Shown in pieces: positions 22,062-34,140 of a stretch of DNA of 64,000 nt (position 1 is the stretch's first letter; each line of letters starts with the position of its first letter). A program made the translations under genes and the position numbers. This stretch comes from Zasmidium citrigriseum (lineage: Eukaryota; Ascomycota; Dothideomycetes; Mycosphaerellales; Mycosphaerellaceae): assembly GCA_002786025.1 (NCBI GenBank), contig NHNW01000016.1, forward strand, positions 434,001-498,000, in the 5' to 3' direction. The notes under the pieces were generated by a model. It saw only the letters and a program-made list of their open reading frames with translations. It was not told the DNA's origin and made no database searches.

Positions 22062-22455
22062 TCTGCTTGTCACTGTGCTTCAGAATTAGTGCAGTCGAAG
22101 TGGAAGCCCGCCTAGAGAAAGGCACGAGAGTTCGAACGAGCCCACGACCGTTCGTAGCAAGAGACTTGTCTCGAACACAAAGGAGATCAATCGAGGGTCA
22201 TTGAGGATTCGGAGGTGGTGTGATGTCTGGCAGGCGGGGCGGCCTCCAGTGCCTCCCCGAGAGGCTTCTTTCGGCCATTGTGATTCGTGGAGATGGTGTG
22301 TTCTTTGCAGAATCAAGCGCCCCCCCGTAAACCGATGTATCTACATAGGAGGATGAAAATCTGGACAAAGAAGTAGGAGGCCGTTGCCTGCAGTCTTGCT
22401 TTGCTAGAGGTTGTGGATAGAAGGGAAGTTGGTTGGAGTTAACGTGAAGTCGGGA
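22062..22455. other. Intergenic between HET pseudogene and transposon
   Basis: About 390 bp of normal base composition, ending at the target-site duplication of the retrotransposon. No gene seen. The change to AT-rich DNA happens inside the transposon LTR, not here. Confidence 0.4.
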
Positions 22456-22460
22456 CGGAG

Positions 22461-22597
22461 TGTTGTGATGGGGCAGTCACATGACTTATGCCAAGGCCAC
22501 ACACATCAAACTCTAATTTCACACTGTAGATAGAACTCCTCTAAACTGTACATTTGTATAGGTTAATAAATAACAGTCTCGTTTTAAGATTATAATA
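22461..22597 (+). repeat. 5' LTR of the copia element, 137 bp
   Basis: Pairs with 28964-29100. Its first half is almost unmutated (e.g. CAGTCACATGACTTATGCC), while its last part is mutated (ends AAGATTATAATA where the other copy has AAGATCACAACA). Confidence 0.93.
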
Positions 22598-22616
22598 GGT
22601 TATAAGCCTAGCGCTC
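22598..22616 (+). other. Probable primer-binding site
   Basis: Directly after the 5' LTR is GGTTATAAGCCTAGCGCTC. With one or two G-to-A changes undone at the base level it is complementary to the anticodon-loop half of initiator tRNA-Met (CUCAUAACC), the primer type used by several copia elements. This is inference from partial complementarity. Confidence 0.5.
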
Positions 22617-25600
22617 TAATTAATTATTAACTCTATCCTAATCCTCTAGAGACGCTCTATAAAGTATTACTATCTCTATAAACCTTATTACTATTTACTA
22701 CTAATTATAATAAGACTAATCCCTATTATTAATTATATCTACTAAAAAGGATAGAGAATCCTTATTTAAGAAGAACTAAATCCTAAAGAGAGGATCTAAC
22801 TTCTTAGCCTAGAAAAGTATACTAGAAGAAGTACTAGTAGAGAAAGATATACTAGGTTAGGTCTTCTATAATCTTAACTAGATTAAAAAGAAGGTTCTAC
22901 CTATAAGAAAAATAAATAAGACTAATAAAGTCTATATATAAAATATAAAAGTATTTATAGAGAGTAATCTAAAGGCTATTAGTATTATTACTATAAGACT
23001 CTACCTAGATCTAAGACTAGACTTTAGGAATATTAGAAAGATAGTAAAAGAGCTATATAAATATATAGTAATAAGCTATAGGCCTATTATTACTATTAAT
23101 ATTATAGATACTATTAGAACTATAAGAAGAATTAGAATAGAGGGGATAAATACTCTTAAGTATTATAAGGACTTCTAGAAATAGCTATAGTAATATAAGA
23201 ATATAATAAAGTAGTATATAAGAGTCTCTAATATTAAATCTAAAGATATCTTCCTTCTAGATAGGTTTATTAGGACTCTCTTTATATTTAGGCTATCCTA
23301 TATTAAATAGCTACGCTTATAGAGGTAAGTTAATAAGCTAGAGGTTACTCTACTAGAGAGTATAATTACCTTATTAAGGAAAGAGAAAGCTCTAATATCT
23401 AGATAGCTATAAACCTCTAATAGAATAGTAGAAGAAGCTTAAGTAAAGGACAATAATAACCTATATAAGGTCTATCCTTATAGGAATTATACTAATACTA
23501 ACTATTAGACTTAGTACCTAGATAGAAAGCGTAGAAAGGGTAAAGCTAATAATAATAAGCTAAAGGGTAGAGGTAGGAGTAGAGTTAGAGAAGGTAGAAA
23601 GCTAGTAGGCGCTACTATTAATAAAGATAACTAGCTAGAAGGTAACTATAGATCTAACTTAGAACTAAATAAAGATAGCTTTATTATAGGTAGTACTAGA
23701 GCTACTATTACAATAGCCTCTACGCTAGAGACTCTAATAGCTAAACTAAGCTTAAACTTACTTATCTAGGACTTAGGTATATCCTTCTATTTCTTTAATA
23801 ATAAGGACTAGTTCTAGGATCTTAAAACAAGCCTAAATCTAGCTAAGTTTACCTAAGCTATTAGATTATCCTCTATTGCCTAAACTAGAACTATTACCCT
23901 TAAACTAAAGCTAAATAGTAAGAGGATAACTATCCTACTTAGGAATATACTCTACTCCCTAGAGTTATTATATAACCTTATCTTAGTAGAGACTCTATAG
24001 ACTAAGTATAGTATTAAGCTATAAAGATTATCTAGCCTTCTTATAAGATATAGCAAAGCTATTAGTAAAATCTAATCTCTTAATAGAGTACTAGTACTAA
24101 AGGATACCTAGGTATTAAAACTAATATAAATCCCTAGTAAGCTAGACCTCTACCTCGTAGCTTAGGTAATAGAGACTATAGCAATTTCTACCTCTATAGT
24201 TAGAAGTAGATTAAAAGTAAGTACTCTAAGATAGTACTAAAGGCTTAGCTATATCTAAAGCGGAGTAATTAATACTACTAAAGTACTAGCTACTAGACTA
24301 GAGACTATAGACACTTTAGAGCTTAACTACTATAAACTATATAAGCTAGGAAGATCTAAGAGAGTTATCTCTAGAGTCCTAAGGCTAGAGGCTTATAAGG
24401 CTAGTAATTACCTCTATATTAATACTATAGGACTAATCTAGCCCCTAGATATTAAAAGGAATAGATTTACCTTTATCCTTATAGATGTAAAGATATACTA
24501 GCATTAGGCTCTCTTTAACTAATCTAAAGGAGGCGGTATAGCTAAAATTAAGGCATAGATAATAAAGACCTACAACTAGTATAGTATTAAGCTAAAGCTT
24601 ATCTTCTTAGATAGAGGGCGTAAGATTAAGAATAAGGAACTAGAGTACTTAGTAGAGGTAGAAGGTATCTATTAGGATATATCTACCCTATATACTCTAG
24701 AGTAAAATAGACTAGCTAAAGCATCTAATAAGGTTATCTTTACTAAAGCTAGATTAATAATAATTAACTCTAGACTCCCTATTAGACTCTAGAGGTAGGC
24801 TATTCTCTACGCTATATATCTAACTAATAATACTATAAATCTAGCTACTAAAAGGATACTAATCTAGTACTAGACTAAGGATATACTTAGTATAAAGCTA
24901 CATATTAATCTTAGCTACCTTAAAAGGTTTAGATGTTAAGTATATAAGAACATTAATAAGGACTATTATATTAGAGGCGCTAAATTTATAGCTAGAGTAG
25001 AAATCTACTAGTTTATTAGCTTCTAAGAGAACTTAAATACTAACTTCCTACTATAGAGATCTATTATATAGTACTACTATAATAAGCTAAGCTAACTAGT
25101 TAACTAATTCTAGTTTACTCCGTACTCTACCTTTAATAAGGACTTTATCTTTAGCTATTAATACCTAATATAGATAGGAAACTAGTAGGACCTTCTAAGG
25201 TTCTTTAAACTATAACTAGTAACCTTTAACTCTATTCCCTAATAGAAGTAACTATAGAGTACTATAGAGGAAGCATATAATTATCTATAAGCTCTAGAAG
25301 AGGACTAAGCTACTATAGATAAGCTATTTACTAATATTAGAGAAGTTAGTAAAGGAGATAAAGTTAATATACCCTATAGGGAAGCTTAGCTTTACTCTAT
25401 AGAATCTAGGGTAGTATAAACTTAATCTAAACCTTATCCTATACTAGAATAGTAGCTAGATAAGATGCCTAAGTAATAGAGGGAGTATTCTAAGCCCTAG
25501 TAGTATTAGGAAAGTATATATATTAAAAAGGTAACTTAGAAGTATAAGTCTAGAGAGTCTAGATCCTAGTAAGCCCTAATAGAAGTAGAAATTTAGAGGA

Positions 25601-28600
25601 AGCTAATAAGTAATACTATAGAATCTACTAAAATCCCTTATACTAGTAATATTAACTAAGCTATAATACTATTTAAGACTTAGCTAGTAGTTAGTAAGAG
25701 GAAGAGAGACCTCTTACTACCTCTACTAATCCTAAAGTACTATAGGCGTATTATAAAGCGCTATAACTATAATTAATTAAACTCTATTAAGTAACTTAGA
25801 GGAGTAGTAATAGCTAAAGGTACTAGAGATCTATTAACTTTAAAGGAGGCCCTATCTAGAAAGAATACTATATACTAGAAGAAGGCTATAAGGAAGGAAA
25901 TTAAGTTACTAAAGGATACTAGTACTATTAAATAGATCTCTATAAACAATCTACCTAAAGGAAGGATACTATTAACTAGCAAATAGGTTTTTAAGATTAA
26001 ATACCTTCTAGATAGATCTATAGACAAGTATAGGGCTTACTAGACTATATAAGGCTTTACCTAGAAGAAGGGTATAGACTATATTACTACCTTTACTCTA
26101 ACTCTAAGAGCTACTATAGAGAGAGCTCTCCTAGCCTTATCTATTCTTTATAGTTAGAAGAGGCGTTAAGTAGATGTTAAAATAGCATTTATAAACTCTA
26201 TACTAGATAAAGAAATCTTTATCTAGCTTCTAGAGGGATCTTATAAACTAGTTAGCCTTAAGCCTAACACCCTAGCTAAAGTTAATAAAGGATTATATAG
26301 CCTTAAGCAAGCTATAGCCCTATAGTACTATAACGCTAAGGCGTTATTAGAAGCCCTAGGACTTTACTAGACCTAGTCTAATACTTATCTTTTTTAGAAG
26401 GAGTAGATTCTAGTCCTTCTCTATATTAATAACTTCTAGATCTTTACTATAAATAATATAAAGATTAATTAACTTATCTAAGGCCTAGCGAAAAAGTATA
26501 CTATTAAGACTATAGATACTAACCTCTTCCTAGGCCTCTATCTTAAATTTAATAAGTTTAGAGACCTTAAGATCTCTTAAAAGTACTATACTAAAGAGAA
26601 GCTCTAAAAGTATAGACTAGATAAAGCTAAAGTAATAAAGTACCTACTAGAGAAGTTACTAGAGCTAAATAGTAGAAACATAATTTAGGAAGACTAGAAA
26701 CTATTTAACTAAATAATTAGAGAACTATAATACTTCTTAAACTATATAAGGCTAGATATTACTTATACTATAAACTACCTTACTAGGTTCCTCTCTAATC
26801 CCTTAAGTAAGTATATTATAGTAGCTAAATATATATAGAAATATATTGCTAGTACTATCTTAAAAGGCCTAATCTTTAGTAAAAGCTATAGGCTTAATTT
26901 AGAGGCATTTTATAACTTAGTTAAAGTTAGACTTTACTAGAGACTTATTATCCTTAAAGTCTACCTCTAGAGTAGTTATTATAATAGCTAGAGCTCCTAT
27001 TCTTTAGAGATCTTAACTATAAAAGGAAGTAACTCTCTCTAGTACTAAAGCTAAATATATAGCTCTTATAGAAGTAATAAGAGAGGCAATATAGCTTAGA
27101 AATCTTCTTAATAAGATCTAATATTTTACTATAATAATAGTAGACTATATTAATATTAATATTAATAACTAGTCTACTATTAGCCTTACTTAGGATTATA
27201 TAAACTTAAGAAGATCTAGGTATATCTCTCTTAGAAACTACTTCTATAGGGAGAAATATGCCTAAGGTAGAATTAATATAATATATATAAGGATAGAAAG
27301 CTAACTAGTAGACTATCTAACTAAACTAAAGTTATAAAATCCTATTATCTAATAGAGTTAATCCTAAATATAGTAGGATTCTATATAGATAAACTCCTAA
27401 GTTACTTACTATAGTTTCTTTTATTTATAGAACATATAAGACAGTTTTTAGTAGGTAAAAGCCTCTATTAATTATTTTGTCTATAGAACTTTTCCTAATA
27501 ATATAAGCTACTCCTCCCTAAGTATATCTAATTCCTTCTAAAAATTAAGAGCTTAAAATTAAAAATCTAAAGAGCTAAGCTATTTAAAAGCATAAAGTAA
27601 GACTACTTAACTCCTACGCTTAACTACTAGAGCTAAAAGGAAAATATTAGTAGATCTCTAAACTACCCTAGTAGTATACTTAAGGAAATAGTTTTATAGG
27701 GCTAGACTATAGAGATTTTAATATAGAAAAGTTAGAGGTATCCTAGAGTTATCCTAAAATTACTAGCTATTTAATAAGTTTTAATAGCAATTTAATAGCC
27801 TAACTACTATCTCTAGTAGTAGTTATATAGGCGAAACTTACTACCCTAAGCCTAAATTATATAGAAGTTGTTATTAGCTAACCTTATAGTATAATAGGCC
27901 TTAGCTATAGCCTTCTAATTATTAGTACTAGTAGAGTAGCTAAAATTAATAATAACCTAACCCCTCTAGGACCTAGTCTACTAATTACTATAGCGTAGAA
28001 GATTAGTAGCCTAGTTAATATAGGTAACTCTAGTAGGAATATTAGGACGTAAAATAGGAGAATTAGTATAAGATAGTAGGCTAGAAGGGGCGCTATACTA
28101 ACTAATATTAGACTAGCTATAAGGTCTCTTATTTCTAGTATAGAACGTATAGTAAGTAGTATTTAAATTCTAGACGTAGTTAGTATAGGTATTATAGAAT
28201 AGATTCTTCTAACTACTACGAGACTCTAGAATCTAGGTATAGGCAATAAAGACTTCTATAGTATTAGAGGTAGAGGTATAGTAATAGTATCTAGATAGGT
28301 ATAGAACTAGACTAGTAGAAGTATATACTAAAATATATAGTATAAAGTTTACGTTAGTATTAAAGTTAATATTAGCGCGACTATTAAACTAAGGATTATA
28401 GACTAGAGGATAAGCTTAGTTAGTAGAGTTATTAAAGGTAGTTATAGTAGATAAAGATAGGTAGCCTATATTAGATAGGAAGCTAGGAATATTATAGTTC
28501 TAGGCCTCTAAAAGAGTCTAGTACTAGCGTAGTTAATAATATTAGAGTTAACTAGAGCTCTATATACATTCTTAAGGAACTAGGCTAGCTACTAATTACT

Positions 28601-28950
28601 TATTTACGCTACTATAATAAGCTAAACTAAAGTTAGTATCTAAAGTTAAGTTCTAGAGATCTAGGTATCTAGTATACTATAGAGCGACTTACTAAAGAGT
28701 TTTCTAATAATTTAGAAGGCTTAGAGGTATATTAGATAATATAGATAGTAGATATTAGTAAGAAAGTAGTATTAGATGTTATTATTTAGTAGAAGGTTTA
28801 AACTAGAAGAAAGAGGTCCTTTTAAGTACTTCTAAATTAGAGTCTAGTTATAATAGATAGTCTTATATAATTAATAGATTATATAGACTACTTCTAATAA
28901 CTCCTATAGGTTAATAAGGGCATGTAGTAGCTAACTAAAGCTAGACATAT

Positions 28951-28963
28951 ACCTAAGGGGGAG
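28951..28963 (+). other. Polypurine tract of the copia element
   Basis: ACCTAAGGGGGAG ends immediately before the 3' LTR, where plus-strand DNA synthesis is primed. It is one of the few G-rich stretches left in the interior, as expected because RIP acts on CpA and its complement TpG rather than on GpG. Confidence 0.7.
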
Positions 28964-29100
28964 TATTATAATAGGGTAGTTATATAACTTATACTAAGGC
29001 TATATATATTAAACTCTAATTTTATACTATAGATAGAACTCCTCTAAACTATGCATTTGTACAGGTTAATGAATAACAGTCTCGTTTCAAGATCACAACA
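28964..29100 (+). repeat. 3' LTR of the copia element, 137 bp
   Basis: Pairs with 22461-22597. Its first half is heavily mutated (TATTATAATAGGG against TGTTGTGATGGGG in the 5' copy) and its last part is nearly intact (GTTTCAAGATCACAACA). Confidence 0.93.
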
Positions 29101-29105
29101 CGGAG

Positions 29106-29970
29106 TGCCCAAGCTTTTACAGCAGCGCTAGTCTGAATCCAGTGGCAAAAACGTATGAATAACTTCACATTCAACAGATCATGACCGATGCCCACCGGGC
29201 AAGTCTCCTTCTTTCATCTGACTTTTCTCTCTTCACTAACGAATGTCCTCGTCTGCGATTCGACCGCGGTGAGATCTCCAGCTGGACGACTCCTCTGAAT
29301 TCTAAAAAATAGTACTTGAGGAGAGCCAGCAGTCTGTCTCAAAGTAAAGCGCAGGGTGAAGCGGCGAGCTAGCTCGCCGCCGTAGGTGTCGTCGCCGCAG
29401 ATGTCGCCGCCGCAGATGTCGCCGCCCTTGATTTCGTCGCCCTCGATTTCGTTGCCCTCGATTTCGTCGCCCTCGATTTCGTCGCCCTCGATTTCGTCGC
29501 TGTACATTTTATCGCATAGAATTTGTTGACTTTACGGTGTCGCGCCAAATTATGTGAAGGTCGTCGTCGATGCCGGATTCGGATAGCGCGCGGGCTGACC
29601 TAGCCAATAGCGAGTTTTTGTAGGTTCTTTTCTACTAATCAGCGTGTACGCTTTTCTCTAGATCGAAGCCCTCGACAGCGCACAGACACCTATTCTACAC
29701 ACAAACATCTGCGACAGCCTCTTTCTATTACGGGGGAGACCCCCGTAGACCCCCCTTTGCCTCCGGCGGTCTATCGCTTACTGTAGGCTAGTGGTATTAA
29801 AGTGATCGTAAGTATCGCTCTAGGGCGCTCAGGATATCTCGCTCGAGTGCTCGTTCCTCGCACGTCGCTCGATACCCACCGCGCACCCTGCGCTTAACAA
29901 GTACGCTTGGCCCCTGCCAGCGTCCTGTCTCGAAGTGCAGATCTTCAGACTGTTTGCACTACTCAAAGAC
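29106..29970. other. Transposon-flanking region with minisatellite and G/C-run inverted motif
   Basis: No gene seen. It holds a 15-bp minisatellite (29385-29504). Near 29728 it has the short inverted sequence GGGGGAGACCCCCGTAGAC, which could fold into a hairpin. The base composition is normal, so RIP did not extend here. Confidence 0.45.
29385..29504. repeat. 15-bp minisatellite, about eight units
   Basis: The clearest units are GATTTCGTCGCCCTC at 29430, 29460 and 29475, with variants at 29445 (one T) and 29490 and a diverged GATGTCGCCGCCGCA type at the left end. Because the unit is a multiple of three, the minus strand reads as an open Asp-Glu-Ile-Glu-Gly repeat, but nothing else supports a protein. 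Confidence 0.85.
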
Positions 29971-30922
29971 ATGCATGCCAGGTGTGCCGAATATCAAGCA
30001 GGCATCGATGACACCAGTATGTCGCCCTCGCTAGAGGAGATTCAAAACAAGCCATGGCCCAAGCGAGAAGATCGTATCAGGATTGACCAAATGAGAGATT
30101 TGCCACACGACGAGAAAGAGCGTCTCAGGGATGAGAACAGGTTCATTCGGGAGCTGAATGCACGAAGACGGACAGAAACAATACAAGAGAAGCTGTAAGC
30201 TCACGTTTTTGCATTGGAACTGTTGAATACCGCCTCATCAACGTTAAAGCTCAGCTTGCCCGACACTCTCGGTCTCTTTGGAGGCGCACACCAAGGAGGT
30301 ACGAAACGGCAAGCTTGAGCTCAAAGCCACGTTGAGATATGATCGGTCCCCGTACGAAGACAACATGCCGATCGTTGTGCAAGACTTGGACGACATGTTC
30401 TTCGATCGCGGGATTCGGGCTGGCTACTACCGGATTTTCGATAGCATCGAATGCGACGAGCAAAGCCGCGTACCTTGGGAGCGATTGTATATCGCGCCAC
30501 GTGGACCTAGAGACGAAGCAGGTAGATTCATGTCCTTGCCCCCGAATTTCATTTCCGCGAGCAACGGCTGGGTCGACTTGAGGCCGGGCGATGAGACTTC
30601 CTTTGATGTTATGATAGATCTGTCGTGTAATAGGGGATGGATGAAAGCATTGCAAGTTGACCGGGAGTACTGGATTAAGTATGGATCATCCAATGCGATT
30701 CCCTTGGCTTCCAGCCCGACCATAGGCAATTGGAGGTACGGCTCGCTTGAGGTACGTTCCCTTCACTTGAGACATCGACGATGTGAATGCTGACTACAGG
30801 AGTCCATGACGGGCCAAATCATTTCGTGGGAGAACAACAATTGGATCGGCATACCACTTCAACAGTCCAATGCCATTCAATTTCGGATCTTATCGATACT
30901 AACCAACTTGACTCGTTCCTAA
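29971..30922 (+). CDS. Hypothetical protein, about 282 aa, three exons
   Basis: Proposed exons are 29971-30194, 30250-30751 and 30800-30922. Intron 2 (GTACGT donor, GCTGAC branch, CTACAG acceptor) is convincing. Intron 1 (GTAAGC donor, weak TTAAAG acceptor) is less certain but restores frame. The N-terminal 75 residues are charged and helical. The rest looks like an all-beta domain (KLELKATLRYDRSPYEDN, MPIVVQDLDDMFF, GWVDLRPGDETSFDVMIDL, IISWENNNWIGIPLQQS). No signal peptide is seen. I do not recognise the family. The gene begins about 870 bp from the transposon end, and an upstream exon cannot be excluded. Confidence 0.5.
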
Positions 30923-31268
30923 TGCTGCTTCGAAAGCTCCAATCCATCTGGAGCTGGAATCAAATCAGGGATTGTTGGAAGGATTCGCACAAGTGAAGAA
31001 CCGGAGCTGAGACTGCTGCTGTAGAGTAAACAGTCTGCGATCAATGATCCCACGATCGGACGACAGAGGACTCCAGCCAGATTTGATCATCTCAATCAAA
31101 TAATGGGAACCTACGTTGGGGCCGAACCGACAAAATCTATGAACGCGAATGGAGTTTGACTCAAGCATTGATGGCCATTTTCTTTATTGTAAGTTGCTCC
31201 TTTCTTCTCTTCTGCAGAGCTGATACGTCTTCGAATACACTTTCGCCAGCTCTGTGTCCGTTTTCGCT
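30923..31268. other. Intergenic between two convergent genes
   Basis: 346 bp between the stop codons of the plus-strand hypothetical gene and the minus-strand secreted-protein gene. No gene seen. Confidence 0.35.
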
Positions 31269-32020
31269 CTACGCTTTCCAGTCGACATTCATCTCTGCAT
31301 CGACTCCATTGTCACCAATCTCTCGAACGTCTCCACCTGGAGACGCCTTGCTCGTGCCTTTGCTACCAGCCACCGATTTCTGCAAGATCTCTTCAGCTTC
31401 TTCTCGACTCACTAGAATCATACGCATGGCTGACTTACATAGCAATTATCGCTCACAATCTTGCTGATCAGAGTGGAGCAAGCCGTCGAAGAACCAAAGC
31501 CTGGGATGAACCAGACGTACTTGTAAATCACGTCGACCTTCTGTCCGGTTGTGGTCGACACGCCTGCTTTCTTCTTCGCGTATGTTACTCCCAGTTTCGT
31601 TGCTCCTTGAAAGATGAGACCGCACGCGGCGCCACCGGCCAGGTTGAGCGAGTAAGAATAGACGAAGCTGTTGGCGACCTTGCAGGAGAAACTGTCTTCG
31701 TCTCCGGACTGGCGCGGTACGATGTCAGTGGAGTCGGCGTCCGTACCGTTCTGAGGCCCTTGAGCGAGGATTTCCTGGATCATTTGGTCGTGCATGGCAC
31801 CATGCGAGTCGAGGTCGAATTCGAAGAGCTCGAACATCCCACCGTCGTCGTCGAGTGCAGTGCGGTTAGGTGCGTAGCCCATACTTTCGAAACGATCGAG
31901 CATGAAAGCGGCCGGTAAGAAGTTCCTTTCGACGGCACCTTGGTAGATGTAGTCGGGCTGCGCGAAGGCAGTCTCCAGAAGTGTCAAGCCCGCGAATGCG
32001 AAGACGGTTGTCGACTTCAT
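31269..32020 (-). CDS. Secreted hypothetical protein, 230 aa, two exons
   Basis: Start ATG 32020 gives a clear signal peptide (MKSTTVFAFAGLTLLETAFA). Exons are 32020-31439 and 31379-31269, with a consensus GTAAGT donor, a TTGCAG acceptor and a 59-nt intron. If the intron is kept, translation stops at 31418 and the protein is 200 residues; both forms are possible. The mature protein has an acidic N-terminal half with an N-glycosylation-type NGT and a VPRQSGDED segment. A more hydrophobic second half follows with four cysteines (FSCKV, AACGL, TACST, DNCY) and the glycine-rich stretch LNLAGGAACGLIFQGATKLG. No family is recognised. Secretion and closeness to the transposon make it a candidate effector-type gene, which is inference. 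Confidence 0.65.
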
Positions 32021-33227
32021 AGTGTTCGGGGATATGGTGAGGGGAAATGCGGAATTGTGACAGGTGGGTGGATGGTGGATGTGGAAGCAGTATGTGTTTG
32101 AGGCTGGGATTGCTACAGCCTCACGCTTGATACTTATAGACCTGCTTGCACGACCAGGCGGCACAGCTTCCACGTTCTCCGTCTAAGATCAATCATCGCA
32201 ACACAATCGATCTTGTTGTTGTCTTTCTCAGCACCAATGCAACTTCCGACGGAGTCTCGTTGCAGAAGTTCCACTCTGTGCGTCAACCACAAAGCCTCAC
32301 AGCCAACGCTCCGCGGAGCCAAGCCAAGTGCGTCTTTGATAATCATTTTACTTTGCGCGATGCGTGAAACGTTTTGCAATGACGACGGACGACTGAATGG
32401 CCATGCCAGGTCTTTGGAAAGGGAAGGTGAAACGTCAGACTGGAATTCGCAGCGAAAGAATACTAATAGAAGCACAACCTGCATAGGTGGTGTAGGCCAG
32501 AGAAAGCCGACGACAGAACGTATTGTTCCTGCACCACATCCTGGAACAAGAATCTTTGGCACAGGCTCAAATCGATCGATGCAGCGCTGACCAGGCTATT
32601 GAAAATTGTTGCCTGATGTCCAGCATGAAGCAGGAACTTTTCGCATATGCCGATTGTTCCAGAAAGTGGGTCATACCACATGGCCATGTGGAACTAAATC
32701 CTCTAGGTGCCTTCAGTACAGATCTGCATCAATGACTTAGCCCGCGGGCTTTGTAACCCTTCCCGACATCGCCGAGCTTCCTCAATGGGCATAAGGCTGC
32801 CACCAGCAGCACTCTGGAACATTTCGACTGCCCAGGGGGAAAATCTTTCTCCAATCTTCGATCGAGGCAGACGGACAGACGTTACTACGATAGTCTCCGC
32901 GGGCGAAACAGTACGGATGAGAGCTTTAGTGGAACAGGAGCATTGCTAGGATCATGTCAAAGGCTTTGCATTGCCCACTTGGTGCAATACAACATCAGTC
33001 ATGATACCCCCTAAGAAGTAAACATCCGGAAGTGTTGAGTTACAGAGACGCTGACTCGAAACGGAAGACACGGCTTTTGCAGGAAAGATGATGTCGATGG
33101 CCTGATCAACGGAGGTGTAGTATCAATTTCAGCGAGTATTTAATGCCCTGTCAACCGCATGAGAATGAACTGAACGCATTTTCATCTCGCCTGTACTTGT
33201 CAGGCTTTATCTAGAAGCCTTTGCAAC
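32021..33227. other. Intergenic, no supported gene
   Basis: 1.2 kb between two secreted-protein genes facing away from each other. Several short overlapping frames on both strands look like chance; none has a signal peptide, domain or splice partner. It should contain both promoters. Confidence 0.35.
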
Positions 33228-33799
33228 ATGACTTCGTTCACGAAATCAACACTGCTGCCACTGGCACTCTTCCTCCTCACCCAAAGCATTCCCCATGCCC
33301 ACGCCGGCGACTGGTGGATCCTCGCCTACGAAGGCGACTACTGCGAAACCAACGCCGGACAACACGACTGGAACTGGCGAGGCAGTGATTCTTCCTGTCA
33401 CTCTCTCGTCGACCCACCCGCCACTCCGGGCGGGCAATGCGTCTACGAAACGTACACAGGAGGCGGAGCCGCTTCAGGGGCGTCGTGCTCGCTCAAGAAT
33501 GATGCTCTGGCCCTGTCTATGCATTATGTGGAGGGGATGGCGAATGGTATGTGGTCTCTTCGATGAGTTTGCAGTATGGAGACCTTCTGACTTCTCAATT
33601 GCACATAGAAGGCTCTGGTTGTACATTCTGGGAGAATGATGACTGTTCGGGCGCTTCGCAGGAGGTCTTTGGAAGTCAAGTATGTATTTACATGCACAGC
33701 GATAAGTTTTGAACATTGACAGCTGCTAACGACATCGAACAGGAGGTCAGCAACTGCTTCGAACTCGACTTCGGGGTCAGAGCCTTCCAGTGCTTGTGA
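33228..33799 (+). CDS. Small secreted cysteine-rich protein, 148 aa, three exons
   Basis: Exons 33228-33546, 33609-33679 and 33743-33799. Both introns have GTATGT donors, the second has GCTAAC before CAG, and the joins close at TGA 33797. The signal peptide covers about 26 residues (MTSFTKSTLLPLALFLLTQS...HAHA). The mature protein has eight cysteines (DYCE, SSCH, GQCV, ASCS, SGCTFW, DDCS, SNCF, FQCL), an aromatic start (GDWWILAYEGDY) and ends two residues after the last Cys pair. The even cysteine number and size suggest four disulfides in a secreted effector-like or carbohydrate-binding protein, but I recognise no named family. The unspliced frame would lose the last four cysteines. Confidence 0.75.
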
Positions 33800-34140
33800 G
33801 AGAAAGGCTTTACATCATAGGACTTTCGCTAGAATCATGTACATAGGCAAATGCTGGCAACCAGAGATCTTACATAGCACAACTTCAATGTCCTCAATCA
33901 CATAATACGAACTTCTGCGGTTGGAAGGCCGGGCTACGAATGCAAACAGAGTTTAGCTCTAGCATCTCCAACTCACACAAACTTTGCGCTAACGTTCTGC
34001 GCTTTACCGTATCAGGGCACTGCTGATCAGCTGAAAGTCCAGCTTGGCGTTCCCAACTTTAGTTCGCCACGCTGACTTCCTCATGTACACACCAGCATTC
34101 ACCACTCGCCTTCTTTGATCCTGTGGCTTTCAAGCATGCA
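33800..34140. other. Intergenic, no supported gene
   Basis: 341 bp between the secreted protein and the transcription-factor-like gene. Nothing recognisable. Confidence 0.35.

Larger units (their letters stand above)
22461..29100 (+). mobile_element. RIP-degenerated Ty1/copia LTR retrotransposon, 6640 bp
   Basis: The element starts TGTTGTGA and ends TCACAACA, has 137-bp LTRs at both ends and is flanked by the 5-bp direct repeat CGGAG (22456-22460 and 29101-29105). The interior has almost no CpA or TpG and no open frame of useful length. Remnants still read on the plus strand in copia order: a gag-like part, an integrase-like region, then reverse transcriptase. In the last, DVK-AF at about 26170-26200 and a YVDD-type site now reading Y-I-N-N at about 26428-26440 can be seen, followed by an RNase H-like part. 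Integrase before RT places it with copia rather than gypsy. Replacement of nearly all CpA/TpG by TpA is the signature of repeat-induced point mutation. It is dead. Confidence 0.93.

Noticed and set aside
22461..29100. Gypsy-type rather than copia-type element, or an AT-rich genic island
   Set aside because: Integrase-like remnants precede the reverse transcriptase and the LTR/TSD/PBS/PPT set is complete; no open frames remain.
29385..29504. CRISPR-like array
   Set aside because: Units are directly adjacent 15-bp repeats without spacers, in a eukaryotic genome.
32134..32562. 142-codon minus-strand frame between the secreted-protein genes
   Set aside because: No signal peptide or domain, and overlapping plus-strand frames of equal length suggest chance.
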